Shown here: in pieces, positions 35,534-50,084 of the stretch
How the letters are laid out: each line of letters opens with the position of its first letter
How positions within the stretch are numbered: the first letter of the stretch is position 1
Assembly: GCF_021462225.1 (NCBI RefSeq)
Contig: NC_061800.1
Span: 13,624,749-13,688,748, forward strand
Length of the DNA: 64,000 nt
Origin: Girardinichthys multiradiatus
Lineage: Eukaryota > Chordata > Actinopteri > Cyprinodontiformes > Goodeidae
Direction of reading: 5' to 3'
The notes under the pieces: model-generated
Seen by the model: the letters and a program-made list of their open reading frames with translations, nothing else
Told to the model about the DNA's origin: nothing
Databases searched by the model: none
Position numbers and translations under genes: made by a program

Positions 35534-38500
35534 TTGCATTGTATAATAAAAGCAAGAGAAAAAAAGCTATGCATGCATAAACAACAAGGAGAGATCACAA
35601 AAAACTGTTAAAAAGTCCAAAATAGTTTAAAATGAAACAGTGCGACAAACTATGTAACATTTGAGAGCGAGGTCAAGATGGGATCTGATTCAAGCACAAT
35701 TGTTCAGCCAGACAAAGAGTTTAACTGTAGAGAGAAAAAACACCTCATTGCAAAGTCCAAATGTTGCTCTAACTCAGTGTCACTGGAAAACATCATCAGA
35801 CTGTTTCCAAGTCAGGGGGGGAATCCCTTTGGTTGCAGCCATAGCTGTGGAGGGTGTAAATGCATGTAGTAGCTTGTGACCTTGGTGTACGGCCAATCTG
35901 GCCACTCTTCCATTAAAATCTCTGATGACAGACCATACAGGTGTGGGCAGGCCACACATATTGGAATACGTGACCACTGCTGCTACTGGACTTTTCCCAG
36001 AAGCATCAGAACAAAACATGCTGGCACCTTAATAATGAGTCATCATGATATAACCATGGGATTTTTTTTTTTGCTTTCTCTAAACAGGAAGCACACTGTG
36101 TTCTTGATGCACTCCAGAGGACCTCTCCTTTGCAAAGACCATCCACGTTCTGCGTGACTTTTATTGCTGAGGTGCTGTCTTTGTTGAGTGGGAGGAAGGT
36201 CCTATTTACAATGACATAATTGAGAGAAAGGCCTATGAATGACTGTAACACATACTGAACACTTGAAAAACAAAGCTGGACTATACTATATCTGTTCTTT
36301 GTTTGCATTCCTTATTTTGTCTATCTGTCCTCTGCAGCCTCATTCGTAATCCATAACTCCCACAGCTATCTCATCTCCAGCCTTGCTAAGATTTCATCCA
36401 TTAACACTGAATCAGACAACAGACTGTTTAGATTCTGCTTATTGTAAGAGAGCAGGAGCTGATTAAAACCTCAAACTAGCTTATCAGGCATCTTACATTA
36501 GAGTTCACATTGTTTGTTTGCATTGTTCCAGAGATTTTTGACCAGTCAATGATTTGTAGTAAGGAAAATAATAATTTACTGTGAACAAAGACTCAGGGAC
36601 ACGGTATCCATGCAGCCAGGCTCATTTGTATTCTTGTGCTAACATCAATAGCTTTAACTTTCTTCATTTAGGGATTTTGAATACCCCTGTGTCCACCATC
36701 GACTCCCAGCTTCATTTCTGAGAGCCATTCTTCAAGAACACAAAAAACCATGTGAGTAAAAATTATCATTGAAACATGAAGAAAATGAGTCGACTATTTT
36801 AAGGAGAAGCCAACTAATTCACGGGTGGCAGAAGCCGCTTAATTTCAACCAGGAAACCAGTGATGAGCTTAATCACAGCGGGTCATGCTAGAGTAAAGGA
36901 TTACTTTAATTTGCTTGATAGCTAGATTTCAGTGTGTTTTTAGCCTCTCCGACATCTAAAAAGGGGGAGGGGGGTCTAAGAGACTGATGATTTGGATGTC
37001 AAATGATAATGTTATATACTATAGATAATTAAGTACACTGTATTTTTTTCTATTCTTTAAATTGAACTATTTAACTCAAAACGCCTTAATCAGAACATAA
37101 TTGCAACACCTTCAATTCTCCATCTGAACGTATCTAAAACAAAACTAAAAGTCCCAGGAAAGCAATGGGAAGAAGGATATTTAAAGAAAACATGATTCTT
37201 GTTAATCCATTTCCCATGTGGAATCACATTTTTTAAAAAGTAGCATTTACGCTGACCAGCACTCATTGACTGTGCCTAAATCTGAGCATATGCCTGCCCA
37301 CTCAGCTGCTCGGCTCCATCTGATGGGGAAGGGAGAGAGCGCGAGTGGAAGCGCAGCGTTGCGTGCATCGCACACCAAACACCACCAGTTTTTTTTTACT
37401 CCCTGGTTCCCCCATGAGGACTCAAAGTATTAACTTTTAGACATAAAATGCTATGTCGGAGATTTCGGTGATCGCTTCTCTGAGGCTAAAACGGCTGACT
37501 GAGTGAATGAGAAACAGAAATCATGTGTTTTTTGTGTCACCTGTTTGTGTCAAATACGAAAATGCTTCAGGGCATTTTTCATACATCTATGAAACTATAC
37601 ATATGTTTGTGTGTGTGTGTGCGTCTGTGCCTACTCATCCCCATGATGCATTACCGCCTCGAGCAACTGTAGCACAGTGTGGTGCATCACCATGGAAACA
37701 GAGAAATATGTGAATGTGAAGAGGGAACAATGTGATTTAAACTGGGGTCAAAGAATAAGCAACGCAAGTTCTGAAAATCATCATGAGCAGCAAGAAGAAG
37801 CACCCGCACACAAGTAAGGAGAATACATCTTACTGTCAGAGATTACTGATACTTCCGTCTACATAACAGTAAGCAATAGAAAGGCAGCGATTAGGCTTCT
37901 CCTGCCCAATACCAACTTCTCTTTTTTCTAAATCTGCCAATTCTGATTTTGACCACTTCCTTATTTTTGTTTTGCTGTTCTTTTCGTCTAACACACATTA
38001 AAGAGAAAAATGTGCACTAGGTTCGTTGATGGAAGTAGTTGGTAGGAATCCAACAGTATAGATCCCTAACCTTTAACAGATTTCTGTTATTTATTAAACT
38101 TGAAAAAAAATTCATCAAAGAACATGCTGTTGGTTAATGCGTTTATAGACATGGACAGGTGGGAGTTCTGCATTTGGATGAACGAAAACATGTCCAATCA
38201 ATGACTACACCAGAACAAAAGAAAATGTAGTCAATCCTTATTTTTGGCCTGTTGATTGGTGTATCTCTAGTAAGTAGATTTGGTTGAGGTCATCTGCAAC
38301 AGTATCCTTTATTAAACCAGGAAAAACGGTTTTTCAAGAGTGACCTGGCCAAGACAGCAGCGTAAAATATCCTAAACCAAATACACAAACACATAAAAAA
38401 CAGCATCACAATTCATAAAAACTACCCTTGAGATATCACATAGCTTTAAATGTTTGGGCACTTACAAGAGCCAAGTGAGTTAATGTCTCTGTCCTTTAAA

Positions 38501-39046
38501 ATTGACTTAAATTCCCCCAACAATATAAGAGATGACAGTTTTACATCCTTTTGCATGTTTCACTCAGGCTGCATGAAGTTTGCGGCAGGCTGTAAAGCAA
38601 CCACGCTGAGAACATTGCTGAACTAAAACAAAAGTGTAGACCAGTGAGTTTGTATATGGTATGGTAAAAGTGTGATTGATACAAAAACACGTCAGGTTAT
38701 CAAATACATGACAAAAATGTATACATTTCACAATTATCCTATCTGTTAATCGAATGGTGGCATTCTTTTCATGAAATACAATGGGAAATGGATATTTTAA
38801 ATTTTGTTTACCTTTTGTATGCTAAAGATGAAGCTTGTTATCAATAAAGCTAATAGTTTTCCAACATATTCTGCAAATGTTGTCTCTGTATTTTGGCTTC
38901 AGTGTCTGTGTGCAGGATGCCAGCAGTTTGAGGGTAGTTTACAAGTCGCTACAACTGCTGCTGCTCTCTGCTGCTGGTTCACAACACGGAACAGCACCTG
39001 CAAAGGGCAGCAAATGCAGCAGTAATTTCTGGCTGTCCAAACATGC
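35534..39046. other. Intronic sequence without recognised gene
   Basis: A short phrase at about 38308-38370 (TTTATTAAACCAGGAAAAAC, then CAAGAGTGACCTGGCCAAGA) resembles a widespread fish repeat fragment. A TG tract lies at 37603-37624. Nothing else was recognised. Confidence 0.4.
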
Positions 39047-39535
39047 AATGCCTTGCAGAAGTATTCATACCTCTTGAACTTTTCCACATTTGTCACTTTA
39101 CACCCTGACACTCCAACGTATTTCAGTGTCATAGATCACCATAAGTAATGCATAATTATAAAATGGATGGAAAAGCATATGAGATTTTCAAATTTTTTTA
39201 ACAAATAAAAATCAGAAAAGTGTGATGTGCATTTTTATTCAGCCCCCCTGAGTGAGTGCTTGGTAGAATCACCTTTTGCTGCAGATGAAGCTACAAGTCT
39301 TCCCACTGCATGATACTGCGTGTTATACAGCGAGGTTGGTGTCTTCAGGGTGATATACAGTGTTAATCTTCTGCCACACCTAGTGATTTGCAAGTGGACC
39401 AAAACATTTTATCTTGGTCTTAGGTGACCAGATCACCTTCATTCCACATGTCTGTCGTGTCCCCAGTGGCTTGTGTTAAACTGCAGATGGGGAATCTTAA
39501 GCCTTTCTTTTCACGTTGATTTCTATCAGACTATC
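39047..39535 (-). mobile_element. Tc1-like relic, left half (family D)
   Basis: It begins AATGCCTTGCAGAAGTATTC and the terminal-repeat text continues to about 39250. Internal blocks follow on the plus strand: GTGTCTTCAGGGTGATATAC, GACCAGATCACCTTCATTCC, ACATGTCTGTCGTGTCCCC and CTGCAGATGGGGAATCTTAA. In the intact family these are the antisense of a transposase. The copy stops near 39535 without a right end. No frame is open. Confidence 0.65.
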
Positions 39536-42500
39536 CTATTACCTTGGACTTTAATAAGCTAAACTTCTGCTCTAAACATCCACTTAGGATGGAAACAGAC
39601 ACAAAGATGTGTTGAGGACAGAAAGGCTGGGCTAAACCCCTGCAGTGGGTATTATATATAGATTCTTCTGACTAAGCAAAATAAAAAGGCCCGTCCCAGT
39701 TTCCAACCAAACCCAACTTCCTTTAATGATTCGGCCCTTTGATACATGATGCATTGGGCACTGCAGTGTTTAGAGCGCTGGGAAACCTGGCAGACAAACA
39801 AAATCCCCTGAACGTACAAGCGGAAGGAAGGAAGAAAAGAAATGAGGGAGCGTGTCTTCAAAGAGTGGGACACTGAGCCAAGATTTTCAGAGAAGGGCCA
39901 TTTAAACTGATCACTTTCCTTCATGAATCTTCGTCTCCTAGTCCTGCTCAATCATTAAAAGCCAGAGTCTATGCAGCTTCTCAGCAGTGACATGTTTAAC
40001 GTAGACAGGAAGCTACTACCAGAGGAAGAGACAAAAAACTCACAGGAAGACAGCAGTTTGGTCTCTAATGCAGGCATAGATGTAAAGATGTGGCACTTCT
40101 TGAAATTATTTCTAAGAGATCACAGCCAATGTTATTTCAGGCACAGGGCCAGGATGTCCAAACCACTGGAACTATTTAAACTGGCATTTTTATCACCCTT
40201 TTCAAAGGCTTGGGAGGGTAATGAAGGGGTTTTGAGGGGGGTTGGCTCTGGCTCTGGTAAATATAGAATGCTGCAATGGCGAGCAGTGAGGTCTGAAAGA
40301 AGGTTTCAAATTCACAGAGGGACGTAATAAAAGACAGCGACTCTTTTTCCATGAGGAAGGGTGAGGCACACTTAATTAATACAGAGATGTTTTAAACCGC
40401 CAGTGAAAACATGCAGTCCTGCAAAAAGACAGCCTGAGTGTCGGGGTGGCGTGGCATCAAGAGGAAACTTTATACCCAGGGTTAGCTAACACTGGGTCTC
40501 TGTTACAGGACGGAGATGTTCCCTCCTTGCTCTATGTAATTCAGAGTTAGACAAAACATCAAAGAAAGAGCATAAAACAATCGAAGGACTCATAGAAGCA
40601 GCTTTTTTCAAACATAAAGAGGGAAGTTCGACTGAAATTGTCTAAAATGTCAACTTATTATATCTAATTCTCAAAAAATTAGAAAAATCCCATCAAAGCT
40701 CTGAAAGCTCTGAAGCAAGTGAAAAAAAACTATACGTGAGATTCTCTAAAGTTCACAGAATCAGAATAAACATTCAATAAATTTAGTAATTAGTAATGAG
40801 GCTGGTTACCATAATTTGTTTTCATATTTTTAAATATTCCATCATTTAAAATCCTTTCAACGAGGCACCAGAAAAAGCTGTGTGGAACATACAGGAATGT
40901 GGTGTTTCATCACCCCAATTTTATACTGGGGACTGCCAGTTAGCTGGCTGATTGAAGGCTTTTACATTTTTCCCTTGCTTACAAGAAATATGTCTGCTTG
41001 GAAATACTAAAGAACATGAACAATCCCGGTATGGAGACTAGAGAAGTCCCACTCATCACCCCTATTAAGATAACACCGTTTTAACTGAGTTTACAAGCAT
41101 ATCTATCAGGCTGCTGACTGCAGATTTGCTACCAGACCAGATAACCTAAACTGTGTTACTCTATAAAGAGCAGAATGGAAGAAGGGTACAATATTATGTG
41201 TAATAAGCTGTTGAAATCTATGAATAGATTAAGCAGGCATTCATTCTATATTTTCTATATTTTATATGTACGCCTCTCTTTAAAAATAAATATCTTAGAA
41301 AACACGATTAACAGTATATTATATATTATATTATGATAACAGTAACAATTGTTTTGTATTAATAATTGATCCTTTTCTGTTGTAAATAAAAACATGTAGA
41401 TTGTGTTACATATTTCTATTTTATATTTTTGCACTAATCCTGCCTTACCATAAAAATCTTCTATTTTTACTTACAGTAGAAGGGAGAATCTCATATCTGC
41501 CCATTCCCAACGTAAATGTTTTACTGAAATCCGCGAGGATGTTAACAATCAAATGGTATCAAAGGGATGAACAAACTATTTTGAATCAGTCCAAGATCTA
41601 AATTAATGTTGAGCAGTAATTTAGAGTTTGAATTGCTAACCCTGCTAACTGCACTAATAGCACAAATGTAAGACAATACAAAGAAATGTTGACCTTTATT
41701 ATCTGTACAATTGGTTAAACAACCATCCATGCCATTCTTAGCCATATTTATTTCAAACTGATTAAAAACATTATCACTTATCATAAGCTGGCTTAGATAA
41801 AGATATCACAACTTGCTTGAAACAAATCACAACCTCATAAGATACCATTCAAAACTATGCAAAGCAAACTATTCAGAGCAACGTTAAGCTTCAGGGCAAA
41901 ACTACCAGTTAAGCCTTCCTTTAAATCACTGTAGGTGTGCTGTGCTGAGAGCAGTGGCATAATAAGCAATGCAGTTAAAGTCTAAAGTCAACAGAAACTT
42001 TCAGAATGCTGATTTGCTTAAGAAGTTGACAGAGGGACATTGATTTGACTCAGATTAGCTGCTGCCATGAGACTCACATAAGACATACATGTCCAAAACA
42101 ACTACAACAACTGGGGAGAAGCTGCACGTATCAAATATGACACTTTAGCGTTGGAATTAGATCAAAAATCCCCCCTCAGTCTTAATATATGAAATTAAAG
42201 TAGTCCAACACTGGAAAGGTCAATATAGAAACAGCACATTCTGATTTTCCAAAATGTACAATGCAGTCTGTTTTCATGACTAATATTTGTTGGTTTGCTC
42301 TGCCAATATTAGCACATTGCCTGCTGATCTTGACTCAGCTCCACCCAACCTTTTCCATCTGACAGCACATAACAACAGGGCATCTGATGGGGGAAGTGAG
42401 CTACTGTATGAAAAGAATATAGAGCACAAATGTTAAGACAAAGTGAGCGGCGCAGCAGTAGAGCACACGACCGATACGGATGCTTTTACTCGTGCTTTAA

Positions 42501-42599
42501 ATGTCTTAAAGAGCACGTTTATGACCACCGTTTGGACATGTAACGAATAAGAACCCTACAACTCTTCCAAAGCATGGCAGTCCACCTGTCCAAAAAACA

Positions 42600-42608
42600 C
42601 AGAGAGAT

Positions 42609-42641
<33 letters not shown>

Positions 42642-42651
42642 GATAGATAGA
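42600..42651. repeat. (GA)n/(GATA)n simple repeat
   Basis: Mixed AGAG and GATAGA units over about 50 bp. Confidence 0.9.
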
Positions 42652-42744
42652 AGTCTCTAGATATACAAAGATGACAGAGACATACCCCAAAAGACCTGCA
42701 ACTGTAATTACAGTGAAAGGTGGTCCTCTAAATAATTTATTAAG

Positions 42745-42950
42745 CAAGCTGAATACAAATGCAAACCACACCATTCAGATTTTTATTTCTAAAAAAAAAA
42801 ACAAAAAAAAAACGTTGAAAACCAGGTATCATTTTCCTGCCAATTCATTGGTCACATGAAATCACAATAAAATGCATTGCAGTTTGTAATTGTAACATCA
42901 CAAAATGTGAAAAGGTTCAAGGGATGTGAATACTTTTGAAAAGCACTGTA
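42745..42950 (-). mobile_element. Tc1-like relic, right terminal repeat (family D)
   Basis: GCTGAATACAAATGCAAACC begins the match. It continues through GTATCATTTTCCTGCC and CACAAAATGTGAAAAGGTTC and ends GGATGTGAATACTTTTGAAA with AGCACTGTA. This is the right end that the 39047-39535 relic lacks, in compatible orientation, 3.2 kb away. It may be the same insertion split by later events, or an independent fragment. Confidence 0.6.
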
Positions 42951-45900
42951 TGTCTTTTCCTTAGCATACTTTTGTGCGTGATAGGAGGTTTTTACACAGC
43001 AGAAAAAGGCCCCTCCTTCCTCTCAACATACTGACCTACAATTCAGCTCCGCTGCTGCTCTCTAAATATAGACCGAGATTTAACCTACAGCGAGCCAGCG
43101 AGAGGGAGGGAGAGAATAAAGAGGTGTGATGGCAGACAAACATGAGCAGGGATTTTGTTCTTGTTGCTGATGTAACTCGTGGCTGACATTTGTATGAGTT
43201 GCCAAAGTGGCTGAAGTCACTCTGCACTGGTGAATGCTTGTTGAAGACAGCCTCTTCCCCGCCTTAAAACCTTTTTATTTGCAATTTTAACTTACCTTAA
43301 TGTTCTGACAAGTATTTTCATTTGTAATAATGTTAAACGTCACATAACTGAGCTTCAGAACTGTAAAGAAACGCTCAAAAAAAGTGATTTACAAAACTAA
43401 ATGTTAATACAACAAACTGCAGAGCCGCTTGCAGTCTTGAAAGTAACCATCGACACTCAAGGACACTTGCGTTAAGAACAGCCAAACATAAGATTTAGGG
43501 GTTACATTGTACCCAGCCAGAGATGAGCAGAAAGAGTCCTTCGTTCTGCTCTGGCAGATATTCCCCCTCAGCCTAGCTCTTCTCCTCTGCCAAGGCAAAC
43601 CCTTCACCACTCTAAAACCTTAATTGATTTATACAAAAAAACAAAAGCAGAGTTTGGGGTTACAACAGGAGGAAACATCTTAGAGTAGACTGGGAACCTG
43701 AATCCTCCGCTGAACAGAAAAATAAAAATTTTTCCTTAGGTGTTTCGTGGGAAGAGCTTGCAGCAGGCTTGCACCATCCTGTTCATATTTGGCCCTGGCT
43801 TATTTTTAGATGTTAGGTATGAAGTCAGACGCTTTAAACACATTGCTGGCATGAACCAACATTGCATAACTGCAAGGCATCAACGTGTCCGTCAACCGAC
43901 ATGATCCCGGTCAAAGGCCTTTATCCAGATGCTGTTTCCCAAAGAGGCCTGGTCATTTGAAGAGAAAGTCCAGATGCAGAGACTTCTTATAGCCTGGAAT
44001 GAGGTTCTCATATGTGATCACTTTAAAACACCACAGCTTAGTGGTTACATGGTATTTACACAAAAAGTTAATAAAAAACTGTACATCACGATCTAACTGC
44101 TTTTGTACAAAACAGAAGCGAAGCAGACAGATTATAACTAGGGAGCCCTGAGCCGATCCCAGGTATCTACTCAGGATCCTGAATTCCTTGACCACAACTT
44201 GGTTATGTGCAACAAATTTTTAAGAATAATGGACTATTTTGGTGTCCGCTGTCTGTAAAATAGCATCAAAGTTTGTGCACATTAAACTTTTAAGTGAATC
44301 TGGGTTTTTCCTTTTGAATCTTGACCTCTACTGCTTGCTACATTCGGGTATCCATGCACAGCTTACATCTATGCTTCAATGTTTGTTCGTGCATTTGAAA
44401 CACACACTGAAAGAGATAACAAGCCAAATTTTACAGACGAAAAGGTCAACCGGTAAAGTGGAAGTTCACTACAGGTTATATCATTAACACCCACTGACCC
44501 ACAGCATCACTGAGCTTTCATCACCTCCAAAGTGAGTATTTCCCATCTGAGGGCTTGCACAGCTCATCAGCTGAGGGGCCAAAAATAACCATCCATCCCA
44601 GAATGCCTCACAAGTTGCCATGGGATCAAACAATATGGGAGGCGGGAGGAAACCGAGGGTTTTTAATCACAGGGTGGAGAACATGGAGGAGGAGACATGA
44701 CAAGCGACAGCAGGAGAAAAGAGGGCGGTTAGGGTGATTACAGAGCGGTTTCTCTGCAGAACAATTCCATGATGGGAAAAGATAAACAATAAACCTTTAG
44801 CTTGGCTTTAGAGCTTTATGTTGTGAAAGTCTGACAGATTTTCCAAGTGACCACACCTGGTATTTTGTCCTTTACATATTTAAACAAATCAGTTTAGATC
44901 TAGATGAAAGAAATACCACCCATCCACATCCAGAGGCTGCTACCTCACCACCAGCAGATTGTTTCTGTGAGCATTTGTCTACTTTTTTATGTGCTAATGA
45001 TCTCTGCAGTGTGTGACAGAACTAGGTCGAGTAAAAACAGAGCAGACTGCATGCCGCAGAGCCCTTGACAGCAATCACCACTTTGCACCAATGCCACTCT
45101 CCCTCTGAGAAGGAGCTACAAGTATGTGACATGGAGAGGTGAGGGGAAGAATGTGGTGTGAGAAAGCAGAGGAAATGAATGGCTTGATGTGCTAATTATA
45201 TCCTTGACTGAAAGAGAAACCATGAGGGATTTAGTAGACAAAGGCTCTATGATATTACTTTATGCTTAGTAATTACCATTTACTAATTACTATTTACAGT
45301 TTTACTTCTAGATGTATCTTAAAAAAAATTATAAGAAGCCATATTTTTTACATAACAGATGTTTGTGACCCTGTAGGACTAGCTGGTAAAGACAATGGAT
45401 GGTTGAATATGTTTGTGACAGTAATCTGTCTTGATTTAACATGGTTTTATGTCACAAATCAATCCAGTGAATACGGCAGCAGCAGTGAGAGTGAGGAGTA
45501 TCAAATACCCAGAGTTGAATAATCATGAAGATCAACTTAGAGACAGGAGGCAATGCTCTCAAATATAGTTGGCTGTAACTTAGAAAATAAAATCAATCGA
45601 AGCAGATCAGGCTGGGTAAATTATTTAAAAAAAAGAACGAACAAAAAAACAGAACAACGTACAGCCTCATGGAGAGGGGGAGAAAACTGCCTGAAGCATC
45701 ACGGTTCTGAGATTCACAATTTCTCTCTGCTTCAATTAGACCCAGGCCAGTTTTAGATTGCCACAGTATTATAAACTTTGGTGAAAGTTCACACTTTTAC
45801 ATTATTTCCAAAACACCTTAATATGCCATTTAAAGCAGCTTGCCGAACGGCTCATATCTTGTCAACTTAAACAACGTTACCTTGGTAACAGTGATTGGTT

Positions 45901-47436
45901 GGGGTTCTCTTACTTTTCACACATCTGCTGTTCATGTTTTCCAGGACAACAATTATTCCTAACACCCCCGATTTGTTTTTTTCTGTAAAATCTTGAAAAA
46001 TATAACAAACCTTCTTTCAGCCAGCTGACCAGCAGTGTGCAGTAACTCCCCACAGAAATTTCCAAGTACTCTTTATTTTGTCTGGCTTCTTAAAGCCCTT
46101 TAAACACATTGGAACACTATAATCGAATAATGCGTTTTTGAAGCTGTAACTTTAAAATATCAATAGAGCTTAGTACTAGTAAGTGGTCCTTGCCTACCTT
46201 CTATGCCTTTTGAGATCCAAGTATTGTTTTTTAAGCACACACATACTGATTTAAATTTTTAGTCCAGTTTCAAATTTCTGGATAGGCCTATTTCAAAATT
46301 CTTAGTTCATTCAGAATTTTCTTCCTCCTCTAAGAAGAGCAACAAAGAGCACAGGGTGTAAATATTTGTTACCTCGCTTTATGGAAAACGTCTAACATAT
46401 CGTGTAAAACACAGAATTTTCAATAACTTTTTAACAAGGTACCCCATTGAATGACTGTATTTAGCATAAGTCTGTTGTCCTTTACTTCACGTTAATTGCA
46501 GTTGATTTCAATATATCAAATACAAGACATGAGACATAGTCCATGTGCACAAATCATATCATGTATTTTTATATGACAAGGCACAAAACCAGATATTGGA
46601 CAAATGTAAGAAAATATTACATTTCTCAACATTATAGAAAAATAAACCAAACCTCTGCACTCTGGTTGCATGCACAGTGCTCTACTGTTTAGTACAAACA
46701 ACAAAAATATGTAAGGTTTATTTAAAAAAAAGGCAAACTAACATTTTCAAAAGGAAACTATGGCAACACTCAGACATATTCACACACACAGTCAGGTGAT
46801 GCACAAACATGTCCAGACATGTTCTTGGGGTTGGCAGTAAGTCAGTGATGTTTAAAGGGACAAAAAAGAGTTAGTTATGGATCAGGTGTTTCTGAGAGGC
46901 TGAGGCCAACCCTGCACAGTTCACTGAACATCCAACACACACCTGCAGCTACACAGGTGATGTCCTGATGAAATAAAAAACAGCTTTCACTGTCCCACTT
47001 AGGATCTTTGGAAGTAGTAGCTATCTAACAATAGATTATTTCAGGGCACAATGGTCCTGCCCTTCAAATAAGATCCTCCTTTTAACTCCATAAATAGTAA
47101 CAGGAAACATCTACTGAGTTTGCATTTTTAACACACTGAAGTTGATATTTTGCAGACCTTTGCTTTTAGTTTTTTTCTTGAAATTTGAGATTTTGGTTAA
47201 AAAACGTTTTACATTTTTAAAAACAACATTTTACAAAGGTGATGTTTTTTTTCAGGTGGATTCTTATGGCTGACCGATGGCAAAACAATAAAACATCAGG
47301 GAGAGACCTGAATCTTTAGCTACGGTGGATCTGATAAGAAAACATTATATAATTTGCAAAACTGGCCATCTGCATGCAATTAAAATGATGCTGTAGGAAT
47401 AACATTGTGGCAATCACAACACAAGAGTAAAAAACA

Positions 47437-47505
<69 letters not shown>

Positions 47506-48954
47506 CATATGAAACCAAAAAGGAAACAACAAACCAAATGGACCCCTTTGGTTCTGTGTTAAGTCTTATTATTTTATCATTTAATTAACTGTTAAACAAA
47601 AGTGACTGTGTATGTTTATTAAAGAATAAAAATCATTAAAAAAACACCCTTAACACACAATAAAAACTTGCTTACCAACACAAACACCTTTCATAATCTT
47701 CAAAGGAGACTGAAATAGAAGGCTAACAGTGATACTACATAGAGACGCATTTGGGAGCTGGAAGAAGCGGTTCTTCTACGGGTCCCAAAGTTAAAGCTTT
47801 GAAAGGAGCCAGACTTCCCATCACTAAACTCTAGCTACACCTGGTTGGTTTAGAATTTTCTTCCTCTGCATTGAGATGGTCCATTTAGTTTTTGTATTTA
47901 CTGCCATCTACTGGATTGGCATGGGTATTTCAGGTAATATCTGGACTGAGACATTTTCCTGAACAAAAGCAAAAAGATCCCTTTCAGAGTCGTCTAGTCT
48001 GCTCTGATAAAAAAAAAAAACTCGACTCCTTTGTGTGCTTTTGTCATAAAAACAAAAACAAACATTCAGGACAACAGAATACAATAGCTTCACAGAGTTA
48101 TTTTGCTGCAGGTCTGCAATATGTTTTAGACAGCAGTTACAACTGGGGGAAAATGTTGCTGTTGCTTTAAGAAATACTGAGAATACTGTTTTTCACAGAG
48201 TGGTAAAATCAAAATGTACAGTTTCAGACTATTATTGTTGACTAATTTTATCCCTTAAAACACTAGGGATTACTAACTGCAGCATCACACACGGACTACC
48301 CTTATTTTGAAGCTAAGCTTCTGCCTACGAAGCGCTTTCCAAATCAGTCTCCACAGCAACCTGCTAAAGCCTGGGGAGATGTGTGCGTGGGGGCCTCTGA
48401 CCCTACAGTGACCCATCTACCAGCTGCTGTCAGCATGATCAGGACACAGCCAAAACCACAACACAGAAATGTTTCTTCAGAGATTGTGCCTGTAGTCACT
48501 GCAGGTGAGATCAGAGCTGAGAGCTAACATACACAGAGGTAAATATGTAGCCTGCATGAGTTGTCATCCTCATGTTCTTATGATACCAGAGTTCCTTAAT
48601 CAGTGGTAATAGAAAAAAAAAAACACTTTAATCGAGTAATTTAAAAATATTTAACCTGTGCTTTTCTCTAAATATACACACACTTCCTGATTTTTGCAAA
48701 ATATTGATTCAAAATTCCTAATGATGGCTTGCTACAATGCTGCGCCCTGTTTTATTAGTAGTGATACTGTCAGAATGACTGATTTTTATTAGGAGCTGCA
48801 ACAGCAGTATGTGCCCCTGCAAGCAGTGGGTGGGTCTCTCTGCTTTATGCTCCTCTTCTACTTTTTCTCACGTCAAGACCTGGCTGCAAAGCAGCAAACA
48901 ATGAGTAATATCAATACGTAACATCTTTTAGCAAATATTGCATTTGTCATGACA
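42951..48954. other. Intronic sequence without recognised element
   Basis: Apart from the (AT)n array at 47439-47501, no gene or transposon was recognised in these 6 kb. This is the longest unassigned stretch before 50 kb; an old repeat or conserved noncoding element could be missed by eye. Confidence 0.45.
47439..47501. repeat. (AT)n microsatellite
   Basis: About 63 bp of perfect AT repeat. Confidence 0.95.
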
Positions 48955-48956
48955 TA

Positions 48957-49735
48957 CAGAGCCCTGTAAAACTGTTCATACCCCATGCTTTGTTTTCAAT
49001 TTTTGTCCTGTTACAAGCACACACTTCAAAGTATTTTATTGAGGCTTTATGTGACAGACCAAGACCAAGTGATGCATAGCTGTGAAGTGGAGAAAAAATG
49101 ATACACGTTTTTTTTAACTTTTACAAATGAAATTTTTCTGGTCTCCATTTTGACACCAATACTTGAGTCAATACTGTCACAGCAGTTACAGCTGCAAGTT
49201 TTTCTGGGCTATGTCTCAACCAGCTTTGCGCAGCCAGAGGCTGAAATGTATAACCGGTTTTCTTCTAGGATTGCCCTGTATTTACCTCTATCCAGCTTTC
49301 CATCACATCCACTCCACAGCATGATGCTGGCACTACCATGTTTCATGTGCCAAATAGCAAAACGGGACTTCTTGTAGCTTTCTTTCAAAAGTGTTTTCTT
49401 TCTTGACTATCTAACATTAATGCCCGATTTGTGGAGCACACAATAGTTGTCCTGCCAATAAATTATTTCACCTGAGCTGTGGATTTCTGTAGCTCCTCCT
49501 GAGTTACTATGAATCCTTTGGCTGATTCTCTAAATAATGCTCTCCTATTTACAATTGCATCCCACACCTTTCATACATATTTATTTGGAAAGAAATAAAA
49601 AATATGCATTATTTTCCTTCCACCTCACAATTGTGTGCTACTTTGTGTTGGACTATCACATAAAATCTAAAAAAAAAAAACATTTTGTGATTATGTGAAA
49701 ATGCGGTAAACTTCGAGGGGTATGAATATGATGGT
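48957..49735 (-). mobile_element. Tc1-like relic, both ends visible (family D)
   Basis: The left end CAGAGCCCTGTAAAACTGTT follows a TA. The right end shows CTACTTTGTGTTGGACTATC and a decayed GAGGGGTATGAATATG. Interior plus-strand blocks include ATGTCTCAACCAGCTTTGCG, GATTGCCCTGTATTTACC, CACAGCATGATGCTGGCAC, AAACGGGACTTCTTGTAGCT and CACCTGAGCTGTGGATTTCT, all in the order seen in the intact family, which encodes a transposase on the minus strand. At about 780 bp it is roughly half length, with several internal deletions. No open frame. Confidence 0.7.
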
Positions 49736-50084
49736 GTTTTTTTTTTTACCGTTTCCTGGCCGGCAGAGTAGCGCTCAGAATTGTTGTATGAGTGCCAAGA
49801 AGAAGCCCAACAGATTTACTTTCACAAGTGGAGCATTACAACTAACACTTTAATGCTCTGCTTGATATTTATAAAATAAACTTTATTAGAAACTGCTTTG
49901 GGATTATTTCAATTGTTATGGAGACAGAAACAAAAAGGAAAAAATAAGAAGCACGAAAGAGAGAAGAGGTGGGGCTAAAAGGAGAAAAGAATGGAGGACA
50001 GGAAGAAGGATGAAGAGATTACAAGATAACAACCTGATTGCTTCTACACCTGCAGCAACATATATAATAACAGAATTGTTACCA

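Noticed and set aside
39971..40327. 118-codon plus-strand open frame
   Set aside because: No recognisable domain, average intron composition, likely chance.
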